From Pseudomonas resinovorans NBRC 106553 (GTDB taxonomy: Bacteria > Pseudomonadota > Gammaproteobacteria > Pseudomonadales > Pseudomonadaceae), in assembly GCF_000412695.1 (NCBI RefSeq), contig NC_021499.1, forward strand, positions 1,302,001 to 1,366,000: a stretch of 64,000 nt of DNA, written 5' to 3'. Numbering within the stretch: the first letter of the stretch is position 1; each line of letters starts with the position of its first letter. Of this stretch, positions 8,964 through 16,485 are shown in pieces. Below the pieces are notes generated by a model. The model made no database searches. It was not told the origin of the DNA and saw only the letters and a program-made list of their open reading frames with translations. A program made the translations under genes and the position numbers.

Positions 8964-10094
8964 TCAACCCAGGGTCGCCACGCTGCGCAGGATCAGCCGC
9001 ACCAGCATGGTCTGCCGCGTCACCCCGGTCTTGGAGAAGGTCGAGCGCAGGTGCGCGCGGGCGGTGTTGCGGCTGATGCCGAGGGCGTCGGAGGCTTCGT
9101 CCAGGGTCAGGCCGTTGGCCAGCAGCATCGCCAGCTGGGCTTCGGCCGGGGTGAGATCGAACAGCGCCTTGACGATCTCCTGGGGCGCGCTGGACTCCTG
9201 CTCAGGATCGCTGATGAAGATCACCACCGAGGGGCACTGCTTGCCTTCGTTCCAGGCCGACAGCGGCACCGAGCGCACGATGATCCCGAGGTCGGCCTTG
9301 CCCGAGGGCCGTTGTACCCGCAGCGCCTCCACCACCGAGGGCAGGTTGTTCTTCTGCGATTGCAGGGCCTGTTTCACCAGGCGGCGGAATTCCTGGGTAT
9401 CCCGTGGATTGCCCACCTGCAGGCCTTCGTTGACCAGCTTCAGGCCGTCCTTGTCCTGCAGCAGGCGCTCGGCCACGCGGTTGGTCTGCAGCACCTTGCC
9501 GTCCTCGTCGAGGATGATGGTGCCCACCGCCAGCTGATCCACCGCGCCGGCGTAGAGGTTGCGCTCGGTCTCGATGCGGTTCAGCTGGGTGTGGATCTGG
9601 ATGGAGCGTTCCAGGTGCGGGATGAACTGCGCCACCAGCGCCTTGTCGTCTGCGGTGAACTCCGCGTCCTCGCGGCCACGGCTGACGCGGATGCGGCACT
9701 GGGCGCCGTCGCTGGTGCGGATGTCCGCACCGAGGATGTGGAACACCCCCACCGGCTCCAGGAAGCTCTTGAAAAACTCCGACTCCTCCCAGTCCACGCG
9801 CGAAAGGAATTCGCTATTGGTGACCACCTGCCGGTTGGGCAGGCCGACGAAGGGGTCGAGGGCGAAGAAGTGCTTGTTGTAGGAGGCCGTCACCTCGGAG
9901 GAGCTGCCCGTGGTGTTGACCATCAGGCCTTCGGAGTGCTCGCTCGGCGGGCGCAGGATGAAGGTGACGTACTTGCTTTGCAGGTACTGGTTCAATTGGT
10001 TGAGGAAGGTTGCCCAGGGAATGTCTTCTAGCGGCCCCTGATAGAGGTTGCCGAGCATCCCGCTGAATTCGTCGAGCGTGAGTTCGTGTGCCAT
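8964..10094 (-). CDS. LuxR-type transcriptional regulator
   Basis: 376-residue regulator. The C-terminal LuxR helix-turn-helix is at about residues 305-370 (LTPAEAQLAMLLANGLTLDEASDALGISRNTARAHL). The long N-terminal region lacks the acyl-homoserine-lactone binding signature and resembles a PAS-like sensor with a segment near TIILDEDGKVLQTNRVAERLL. The steroid regulator TeiR of Comamonas is also a LuxR-type protein of similar size. With a KshA-like gene directly upstream on the same strand (109 bases away), this protein is the likely regulator of the catabolic block. The effector is unknown. Confidence 0.85.
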   Translation of the reverse strand: MAHELTLDEFSGMLGNLYQGPLEDIPWATFLNQLNQYLQSKYVTFILRPPSEHSEGLMVNTTGSSSEVTASYNKHFFALDPFVGLPNRQVVTNSEFLSRVDWEESEFFKSFLEPVGVFHILGADIRTSDGAQCRIRVSRGREDAEFTADDKALVAQFIPHLERSIQIHTQLNRIETERNLYAGAVDQLAVGTIILDEDGKVLQTNRVAERLLQDKDGLKLVNEGLQVGNPRDTQEFRRLVKQALQSQKNNLPSVVEALRVQRPSGKADLGIIVRSVPLSAWNEGKQCPSVVIFISDPEQESSAPQEIVKALFDLTPAEAQLAMLLANGLTLDEASDALGISRNTARAHLRSTFSKTGVTRQTMLVRLILRSVATLG

Positions 10095-10203
10095 GTCTGA
10101 ACCACATTGTTATTTTTGTAGGGTGCTTCTTACCGACTAAGCGGCGGATTCAGCAAGGCCGATCGTCCCCTTTGTTCGTAAGACGACCGGCGGCCTGAGC
10201 CGA

Positions 10204-11250
10204 TCAGGCGGTTTCGACGATATCCAGGACGACGTAGGAGCGGGCCTCGGCCAGCGCGGCCGGGAGTTCGGCGACGTCGGTGTAGAACTGCTCGTACCAC
10301 TTGCGCAGCTGGTAGACCGGGCCATCGCCGTCGCACAGCAGCGGGTTGTCCACGCGGGTCTTGCTGTGCCAGATGGCCACGTCCTCATAGAAGGCGGCCT
10401 GGGCCTGGGCCACGTAGGCGCGCGCCATCTCGCGGTTCTGTTCGTCGGTCAGGCCGGGAACCTTCTTCACCAGCACGCCGTAGCGCAGGGTGAAGCTGTG
10501 GAGGTCGATGGGCACGTGGCAGTTGAGCAGGATCGAGTGGATGGACACGCCGTCCATGGCACCGGTCATCTCGGTGATCTGATAGGCCGGGCCATAGTAG
10601 GTGGCCACCGTGGTCAACTCGCTGTCGCCGGACAGCCGCGCGCTGCTGCCGCGCATCACCTGCACCGCCATGTGCCGCTCGAAGGTGTTGCTGAAGTGGT
10701 TGAGGTCGGTGCCGTGCACGGCGTCGAAGTGCGCCATGTCCGAGATGTTGTCGATCAGCTCGCGGCAGTTGGTGTCGATCTTCAGTTCCGCCACTTCCCA
10801 GTCCGCCCAGTCGTCGCTGAAGCAGGCGTCGATGCGCGGGATGGCCTGCTCCTCGATCGGCGCGTTGCCTTCCGGGTCGTTCCAGACGAACAGCAGCTGG
10901 TTCTGTTCCGACACCGGCCAGGACTTGATCTTCGCCCGGGGCGGAATGCGTTTGGCGTAGGGGATGTCGTCGCAGACCCCGTCGGCGCGCCAGCGCCATT
11001 CATGGAAGGGGCAGCGGATGGCGTCGCCCTCGACGCAACCCTGGCTGAGGTCGGCGCCCATGTGCGGGCAGAAGCCGTCGAGGATACGGATCTGCCCGTC
11101 CTCGCCGGCGAAGGCCACCAGGCGGGTGCCGAATACGTCCAGGCGGTGGGCCTTGCCATCGCGGTACTGCTCGGCCAGTCCCAGGCAGTGCCAGCCACGG
11201 GCGAAGCGGGGTTCCAGCTGCCGGGCTTCGATGCGGTGCAGGGTGCTCAT
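10204..11250 (-). CDS. Rieske non-heme iron oxygenase, KshA-like (3-ketosteroid 9-alpha-hydroxylase family)
   Basis: Terminal oxygenase of 348 residues. The Rieske [2Fe-2S] ligands are Cys61, His63, Cys80 and His83 (CPHM and CPFH). The mononuclear iron site is the DMAHFDAVHG segment with Asp171, His174 and His179. The C-terminal stretch IWHSKTRVDNPLLCDGDGPV is typical of KshA-type enzymes. KshA hydroxylates C9 of 3-ketosteroids with electrons from a separate reductase. No reductase gene (KshB) lies nearby. The substrate may be a steroid or another polycyclic terpenoid. The gene is divergent from the SDR operon and shares its promoter region. Confidence 0.85.
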   Translation of the reverse strand: MSTLHRIEARQLEPRFARGWHCLGLAEQYRDGKAHRLDVFGTRLVAFAGEDGQIRILDGFCPHMGADLSQGCVEGDAIRCPFHEWRWRADGVCDDIPYAKRIPPRAKIKSWPVSEQNQLLFVWNDPEGNAPIEEQAIPRIDACFSDDWADWEVAELKIDTNCRELIDNISDMAHFDAVHGTDLNHFSNTFERHMAVQVMRGSSARLSGDSELTTVATYYGPAYQITEMTGAMDGVSIHSILLNCHVPIDLHSFTLRYGVLVKKVPGLTDEQNREMARAYVAQAQAAFYEDVAIWHSKTRVDNPLLCDGDGPVYQLRKWYEQFYTDVAELPAALAEARSYVVLDIVETA

Positions 11251-11345
11251 TTTCTTGTTCTCCCATCAGGTTATCGATGGCCGCCGCCATGCGCAGCGCT
11301 GCGGCTCTTGCACTCGGAGGATTCTGCGGTGCCTGCATTTCCCGG

Positions 11346-11365
11346 CATCGTCTGATCGGACGATG
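11346..11365. promoter_or_regulatory. Candidate operator: 20-bp near-perfect palindrome between KshA-like and SDR genes
   Basis: CATCGTCTGATCGGACGATG has 9 of 10 bases matching between half-sites. It lies 61 bases before the SDR start and 95 bases before the KshA-like start. The same half-site occurs as an inverted pair in the divergent promoter at 22192-22260. Function as a regulator site is inferred. Confidence 0.55.
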
Positions 11366-11426
11366 GCCGCGCCCGGCGCCAGGCTTTTACTGGCGACAAC
11401 AAGAACAAGCCGGATGGACAATCTGC

Positions 11427-12266
11427 ATGCGAATCGAACGAGGCCTGGTGGCGGTGATTACCGGTGCGGCCGGCGGCATAGGCCACGGCCTGGCGCAAGA
11501 GGCCGGCGCGCGTGGCCTGCGCCTGGTACTGAGCGATGTGGACGGGCAGCGCCTGGCGGCCCTTGTGGATAACTTGCAAGGGCAGGGGGTGGAAGTCGCC
11601 GGCCTGGCCGCCGACGTCGGCGACCCGGCGCAACTGGACGCCCTGCGCGACCTGGCCGTACAGCGCTTTGGCGGCGTCGACCTGCTGTTCAACAACGCCG
11701 GGGTGATGCAGACCGGTTTCAGCTGGGAGATCGATGCGGCACGCTGGCAAAGCCTGCTGGCCATCAACCTGGGCGGCGTGATCAACGGCATCCGCAGCTT
11801 CATGCCGCTGCTGCTCGGCCAGCAGCGCCCGGCCCAGGTGATCAACACCGCGTCCCTCGCCGGACTGGTCTGCAGCCCCATGCTCGGTCCCTACACCGTC
11901 AGCAAGCAGGCGGTGGTGGCCCTGTCAGAAACCCTGCATTACGAACTGGCCGCCTTGCAGTCACAGGTTAGCGCGGCGGTGCTTTGCCCGGGCCCCGTGG
12001 CCAGCGAAATCATGGCCTCCAACCAGGCCTCCAACCAGGCCTCCAACCAGGCCGCCGGCGAGGCCACCGGACAACTCGATGCCCTGCTCGACAGCAGCAT
12101 CCGCCAGGGCATGGACCCGCGCGCGCTGGCCTGCGAAGTCTTCGCCGGCATCGAGGCCGGGCGCTTCTGGCTGCTGCCCCACAAGAACTTCAAACCGGCG
12201 CTGGAACGGCGCCTGAACAGCATTCTCGAGGAGACCAACCCGGTCTTCGAGATGGCCGACGCCTAA
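11427..12266 (+). CDS. Short-chain dehydrogenase/reductase
   Basis: NAD(P)-dependent oxidoreductase of 279 residues. The cofactor motif is TGAAGGIGHG near residues 13-22, followed by NNAG and the catalytic YTVSK. The likely role is oxidation or reduction of a hydroxyl/keto group of the cluster substrate. The start at ATG 11427 (MRIERGLVAVITG) places the Rossmann motif at the usual distance; the ribosome site is weak. The coding sequence contains a 12-bp tandem repeat giving ASNQ repeats near residues 197-208, an unusual insertion for the family. It is the first gene of a plus-strand operon, with 10 bases to the next gene. Confidence 0.87.
   Translation: MRIERGLVAVITGAAGGIGHGLAQEAGARGLRLVLSDVDGQRLAALVDNLQGQGVEVAGLAADVGDPAQLDALRDLAVQRFGGVDLLFNNAGVMQTGFSWEIDAARWQSLLAINLGGVINGIRSFMPLLLGQQRPAQVINTASLAGLVCSPMLGPYTVSKQAVVALSETLHYELAALQSQVSAAVLCPGPVASEIMASNQASNQASNQAAGEATGQLDALLDSSIRQGMDPRALACEVFAGIEAGRFWLLPHKNFKPALERRLNSILEETNPVFEMADA
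12015..12050 (+). repeat. Tandem 12-bp repeat inside the SDR gene
   Basis: GCCTCCAACCAG occurs three times in a row and encodes ASNQ three times, followed by an AAGEATG linker. Because the unit is a multiple of three, changes in copy number keep the frame. Confidence 0.9.
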
Positions 12267-12276
12267 GGAGCCCAGG

Positions 12277-13203
12277 ATGTCCCTCGACCCGCAGATCGCC
12301 GCCGTGCTCCAGCAGTTCAGCCAGGCGCCGGAGCCGGATTACGACCAGCTCGATCCCCAGCAGTACCGCCATTTCTGCGACAACCTCATGCCGCCGCTGC
12401 CCGGCGAGCGCCTGTTCGAGGTGCGCAACCTGCGCCTGGCCGGCGCCGAGGGCGAGCTCGACGCGCGCCTCTATCGTCCGGAGGATCGTGACGACCTGCC
12501 CCTGCTGGTGTTCTTCCACGGTGGCGGCTTCGTCATCGGCACCCTCGATACCCACGACAACCTGTGCCGCAGCCTCGCCCGCCTGAGCCAGGCGGTGGTC
12601 GTCTCGGTGGCTTACCGGCTGGCACCGGAGCAGCCCTTCCCGGCCGCGCCCCTGGACTGCTACCAGGCCACCTGCGACCTGGTGGCGCGCGCCGGGGAAC
12701 TCGGCTTCGACGCCAGCCGCCTGGCCGTGGCCGGCGACAGCGCCGGGGGCAACCTGGCCATCGCGGTGGGGCGCCTGGCCCGACTGAACAAGGGCCCGCA
12801 TATCGCTTACCAGTGCCTGTTCTACCCTTGCACCGACGCCGGCTGCGACAGCGCCTCACACGAGGCCTTCGCCGAGGGCTACCTGCTCAGCCGCGAACAG
12901 ATGCGCTGGTTCTGGCGCCAGTACCTGCCGCAGCCCGCGCTGGCCGGCGACGCCCTGGCGTCGCCCTTGCGCGCAGAGGACCTGGCCGGCTCGCCGCCCA
13001 CCACCCTGGTCAGCGCCGAGTACGACCCCCTGCGCGACGAGGGCGAGGCCTTCGCCCGGCGCCTGCAGGAGGCCGGGGTGCCGGTCCGCCTGGAGCGCGC
13101 CGACGGCATGATCCATGGCTTCGTCAGCATGGCTGCCTTCGTCGGCAAGGCCCAGGCCGTGCTGGAGTCCGCCGCCGCCGACCTGCGTCGGGCATTGAAC
13201 TGA
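12277..13203 (+). CDS. Alpha/beta hydrolase, hormone-sensitive-lipase type
   Basis: Esterase/lipase of 308 residues. The oxyanion-hole motif is FFHGGGFVIG near residue 83, and the nucleophile motif is GDSAGG near residue 155. The later Asp (SAEYDPLRDE) and His (MIHGF) complete the triad. HSL-type enzymes hydrolyse short or bulky esters and lactones. In this operon it probably de-esterifies the substrate or opens a lactone made by the oxidative enzymes. It sits 10 bases after the SDR and 11 bases before the RibB-like gene. Confidence 0.9.
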   Translation: MSLDPQIAAVLQQFSQAPEPDYDQLDPQQYRHFCDNLMPPLPGERLFEVRNLRLAGAEGELDARLYRPEDRDDLPLLVFFHGGGFVIGTLDTHDNLCRSLARLSQAVVVSVAYRLAPEQPFPAAPLDCYQATCDLVARAGELGFDASRLAVAGDSAGGNLAIAVGRLARLNKGPHIAYQCLFYPCTDAGCDSASHEAFAEGYLLSREQMRWFWRQYLPQPALAGDALASPLRAEDLAGSPPTTLVSAEYDPLRDEGEAFARRLQEAGVPVRLERADGMIHGFVSMAAFVGKAQAVLESAAADLRRALN

Positions 13204-13214
13204 AAGGAGCGCTC

Positions 13215-14306
13215 ATGGACACCCCGCAACGACTGATCGAGGCCATGGCTTGTGGCGCCATGCTGGTGATCACCGACGACGAGGCCGATGGCGAGGGCTC
13301 GTTGCTGATCGCCGCCGGCCACGCCGATGCCGCCGCCATCAATTTCATGGCCCGCGAAGCACGCGGGTTGATCTGCCTGGCGCTGACCGAGGCGCGATGC
13401 CAGGCCCTGGGCCTGGAACTCATGGTGCCCCACTCGCGGGCCCGCCACGGCATGGGCTTCACCCTCTCCATCGAGGCTCGCAGCGGGGTGTCCACCGGCA
13501 TCTCCGCCGCCGACCGCGCGCGCACCATCGCCGTCGCGGTGGACCCGGCCAGCGGCCCGGCGGACCTGGTGCAACCCGGCCACATCTTTCCCCTGCGCGC
13601 CCAGCCCGGTGGCGTGATGCAGCGGGCCGGCCATGTGGAAGCGGCCTGCGACCTCGCGCGCCTGGCCGGGTTGATGCCCGCCGCCGTGCTGGTGGGCATT
13701 CTCGACGAAGATGGCGAGCCGGCCCGTGGCCAGGCCCTGCGGGACTTCGCCCAGCGCCATGGCCTGGCACTGGGCAGCGTGGCCGACCTGATCCACTACC
13801 GCATCCTGCACGAAGGCACCATCCGTCGTTCCGGCGAATACCCCCTGCGTACCCGGCACGGCGAGTTCCGCGTCATCACCTACCTGGACGACTACCAGGG
13901 GCAACTGCACCTGGCCCTGCTGCGCGGCGAAATCCGTCGCGACCAGCCCGCCCTCGTGCGGGTTCAGGCGGCGGAAACCCTGCGGGACCTGCTGGACAGC
14001 CATCCGGGTCAATGGAATCTTGATCGCTCCCTGGCACGGGTGGCGGAGGAGGGCGCCGGCGTGGTCGTGCTGCTGGCCCAGCAGGAGACCCCGGCGGCGC
14101 TGATCGAACAACTCCAGCAGGGCGCGCAGAAGCCGCGTCCGCCGAGCTTCCCCCAGCGCACCCTGGGAATCGGCGCGCAGATCCTGCGTGATGTCGGCGT
14201 GCGCCGGATGCGCCTGCTGAGTTTTCCCGTGAGCTACAAGGCGGTGTCCGGCTTCGAGTTGGAAGTCGCCGAATTCATTCCCTTCGACGCAGCGGAACCC
14301 GCATGA
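13215..14306 (+). CDS. RibB/RibA-like (RibBX-type) protein with altered catalytic loop
   Basis: 363-residue paralogue of the bifunctional DHBP synthase/GTP cyclohydrolase II. The N-terminal domain keeps TGISAADRA, PGHIFPL and AGHVEAACDL. Its acidic loop reads DDEADGEGS (residues 21-29) instead of DDEDRENEGD: one residue is missing and the Arg, Asn and final Asp are lost. The C-terminal RibA-like half has no Cys for the zinc site, so cyclohydrolase activity is unlikely. It sits inside a catabolic operon and overlaps the next gene by ATGA. It may support flavin supply for the neighbouring flavoenzymes or have a new role. An ATG at 13215 with AAGGAG before it fixes the start. Confidence 0.82.
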   Translation: MDTPQRLIEAMACGAMLVITDDEADGEGSLLIAAGHADAAAINFMAREARGLICLALTEARCQALGLELMVPHSRARHGMGFTLSIEARSGVSTGISAADRARTIAVAVDPASGPADLVQPGHIFPLRAQPGGVMQRAGHVEAACDLARLAGLMPAAVLVGILDEDGEPARGQALRDFAQRHGLALGSVADLIHYRILHEGTIRRSGEYPLRTRHGEFRVITYLDDYQGQLHLALLRGEIRRDQPALVRVQAAETLRDLLDSHPGQWNLDRSLARVAEEGAGVVVLLAQQETPAALIEQLQQGAQKPRPPSFPQRTLGIGAQILRDVGVRRMRLLSFPVSYKAVSGFELEVAEFIPFDAAEPA

Positions 14307-15514
14307 GCCCGCAACTGGACAGCCTGCTGCAACCGGCCCGCCTGGCTGGCCTGGTACTGCGCAATCGCCTGATCAAGACCGCCACCTTCGAAGGCATGTG
14401 CCCGGGCGGGATTCCCGGCGACGACCTGATCCGGCATCACGCCTCCATGGCCCGGGGCGGCGTCGGCCTGACCACGGTGGCCTACTGCGGCGTCTCCCCC
14501 GATGGCCTGACCTTCCCTGACCAGATGTGGATGCACGCCGGCATCTTCCCGCAATTGCGGCGCCTGACCGCCGCCGTGCACGGGGAGGGCGGCGCCATCT
14601 CCGCGCAGTTGGCCCATTGCGGCTACTTCAGCCGCAACCGCCCGCGCAGCATCCCGCGCCCGCGCGGTCCCAGCGTCTGCATCAACCAGTACGGCCTGTT
14701 CTCCGGCATCCCCTTCGGCGGCGCCATGGACGCGGCCGACATCCGCCGCACCGTCGCCGAGTACGCGGCGGCGGCGAGCCTGGTGCGCGACGCCGGCTTC
14801 GATGCCATCGAAATCCACATGGGCCACGGCTACCTGCTCAGCCAGTTCATTTCGCCGGCCCTGAACAAGCGCCGCGATGCCTATGGCGGCTCCCTGGAGA
14901 ATCGCATGGCGCTGCCATTGCAGGTGCTGGCGGCGGTGCGTGGGACGGTGGGGCGCGACTTCCCGCTGCTGGCCAAGCTCAACCTCAGCGATGGCTTCAA
15001 GGGCGGCCTGGAAATCGACGAAGCCTGCCAGGCCGCGCGACTGCTGGAGCAGGCCGGGCTGGACGCCATCGTCATGAGCGGCGGCCTGGTGAGCCGCACG
15101 CCCATGTTCCTGTTCCGTGGCGACAGCCCCTTGCCGCAGATGGTGCTCCTGGAGAAGAACCCGCTGCAGCGCACCGCCATGAAGTGGTTCGGTGGCGCCA
15201 GCTTCCCGAACCTGCCCTTCGAGGAGCTCTACTTCCTCGAACTGGCCCGGCAGATGCGCCGTTCGGTGACGATGCCGCTGGTCTACCTAGGGGGTGTGTC
15301 CAGCGCCGAGGGCATGGCCAGGGCTGTGGACGAAGGCTTCGACTTCCTCGCCCTTGGCCGCGCCCTGCTCAACGACCCGCTGTTGCCGCAGCGCCTGCAG
15401 GTGCAAGGCCGCGACTGGCGCAGCGCCTGCAACCACTGCAACCAGTGCGTGGCGAGCATGGGGCTGCCAGGTGGCATTCGCTGTGTACTCGGCCCGCAGG
15501 CGGCGGTTGTCTAA
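14303..15514 (+). CDS. NADH:flavin oxidoreductase, Old Yellow Enzyme family
   Basis: FMN-dependent TIM-barrel protein of 403 residues. It has the family pattern from LKNRLIKTATFEGM-type N-terminus (here LRNRLIKTATFEGM) through the substrate-binding segment IHMGHGYLLSQFISP. The following NKRRDAYGGSLENR is the signature of the DCR/OYE class. The C-terminal CNHCNQC is the place where 2,4-dienoyl-CoA reductase relatives bind a cluster, but no full FAD/NADH domain follows. The expected role is reduction of a C=C bond conjugated to a carbonyl. Its start overlaps the stop of the RibBX-like gene (ATGA), so the two are translationally coupled. Confidence 0.9.
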   Translation: MSPQLDSLLQPARLAGLVLRNRLIKTATFEGMCPGGIPGDDLIRHHASMARGGVGLTTVAYCGVSPDGLTFPDQMWMHAGIFPQLRRLTAAVHGEGGAISAQLAHCGYFSRNRPRSIPRPRGPSVCINQYGLFSGIPFGGAMDAADIRRTVAEYAAAASLVRDAGFDAIEIHMGHGYLLSQFISPALNKRRDAYGGSLENRMALPLQVLAAVRGTVGRDFPLLAKLNLSDGFKGGLEIDEACQAARLLEQAGLDAIVMSGGLVSRTPMFLFRGDSPLPQMVLLEKNPLQRTAMKWFGGASFPNLPFEELYFLELARQMRRSVTMPLVYLGGVSSAEGMARAVDEGFDFLALGRALLNDPLLPQRLQVQGRDWRSACNHCNQCVASMGLPGGIRCVLGPQAAVV

Positions 15515-15663
15515 CGGCAGGCCTTGCCGAGTCGCGTCGGTAACTCATTACATGGCGTCATGAATGATGTGTGCGCCGGCGTATTTTTCCGCGCGGCGCA
15601 AGGCCCTAGATTGACCTCCACTTAGCTCCCTTCATGTCGAGGGGAGTACAGAGGAGAGTCGAC

Positions 15664-15876
15664 ATGCCCTTCGTCAGCGTGCGCATTACCCGCGATGGTG
15701 TCACCCGGGAGCAGAAAGCCCAGGTGATCGCCGAAATCACCGAGACCCTCGAGCGCGTTCTCAACAAGCGCCCGGAGCTGACCCACATCGTGATCGAGGA
15801 AGTCGACACCGATAATTGGGGGTATGCCGGGATGACTACCACCGAATATCGACGACAGCTTGCGGAGGAGAAGTAG
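15664..15876 (+). CDS. 4-oxalocrotonate tautomerase family protein
   Basis: 70-residue tautomerase. After Met removal it begins with the catalytic Pro (PFVSVRITRDG). The THIVIEEVDTDNWGYAG region matches the family. It probably moves a keto/enol double bond. A ribosome site (GAGGAG) precedes the ATG. It lies 150 bases after the Old Yellow Enzyme gene on the same strand and may belong to the same pathway, but has its own leader. Confidence 0.85.
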   Translation: MPFVSVRITRDGVTREQKAQVIAEITETLERVLNKRPELTHIVIEEVDTDNWGYAGMTTTEYRRQLAEEK

Positions 15877-15914
15877 CGGGCCCGGTTATCCGCCTGATAG
15901 GGGAGGGTGTGTTC

Positions 15915-16226
15915 GGCTCATTGCCGAGCGGGCTGCGGTTTTTTGTTTCGCCCTCCCGGGCGAGTCACTTCTGGCAGTCGTCGGGGTGCCGAACCACCCA
16001 GAAGTAACCAAGAGGGCTTGCCCCTGCATCCGGGTTTGGCTTCGCCAAACTCCCCTTGTTCCATCCTTGCTCCGGGGGCCCGCCGCGCAGGGCCATCCAT
16101 GGCCCTGCGCGGCTCTCGCGGCATCCATGCCGCTCGTCCCCCTCCACAAGGATTCCACTCGGCCTCCTGAAGGGGCGCTCTGCGCGGCGTCATCTTCGCT
16201 GCTTCGTTTCAGTCCGGTATGGGCAT
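15915..16226 (+). repeat. Dispersed ~310-bp repeat element, copy A
   Basis: This copy shares long near-identical blocks with 27052-27377 and 61989-62300. Blocks include GCCCTCCCGGGCGA, CTTGCCCCTGCATCCGG, GGCCATCCATGGCCC, CTCTCGCGGCATCCATGCCG and CTCGGCCTCCTGAAGGGGCG. ORFs exist in both strands, but none carries a conserved start or ribosome site in all copies, so it is best read as non-coding. Confidence 0.85.
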
Positions 16227-16246
16227 CAGTTCGTAGCTCGTAACTT

Positions 16247-16319
16247 GTAGGATGGGTTGAGCAGAGCGATACCCATGCGGACAGGGCTGATGGGTATCGC
16301 TCTGCTCAACCCATCCTAC
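16247..16319. repeat. REP-like palindrome, family A
   Basis: Arms GTAGGATGGGTTGAGCAGAG and its exact complement surround a short centre. This is the cleanest copy of the family in the window. It lies directly after repeat element copy A. Confidence 0.9.
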
Positions 16320-16320
16320 G

Positions 16321-16404
16321 TTGCTTCCTTTGGGGCGACTGCCAAAGGGAGTCGCCTGGGAAGGCGAAACAGAAAGCCGAGAGCCACTCGGCAACGAACT
16401 GAGC
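16321..16404 (-). repeat. Inverted partial copy of the ~310-bp dispersed element
   Basis: The reverse complement matches the first ~80 bases of the other copies (GCTCAGTTC, TTGCCGAGTGG, TTTCTGTTTCGCC, GACTCCCTTTGGCAG). Together with copy A and the palindrome at 16247-16319 it forms a large inverted arrangement. Confidence 0.8.
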
Positions 16405-16441
16405 AAAGCTGAATACCAGCCCACCGTTTTCCCGAAACCCC

Positions 16442-16475
16442 GCAAAAAAGCCCCCGATCCGGGGGCTTCTTCTTT
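16442..16475 (-). terminator. Rho-independent terminator downstream of the SurE-like gene
   Basis: A stem AGCCCCCG/CGGGGGCT is flanked by an A run on the plus strand (T run on the minus strand). It directly follows the stop codon of the minus-strand SurE-like gene. Confidence 0.8.
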
Positions 16476-16485
16476 CAGCCGAACG

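Noticed and set aside
15907..16243. ORFs inside the dispersed repeats
   Set aside because: Readings differ between copies A, B and C, with frameshifts and no shared start or ribosome site.
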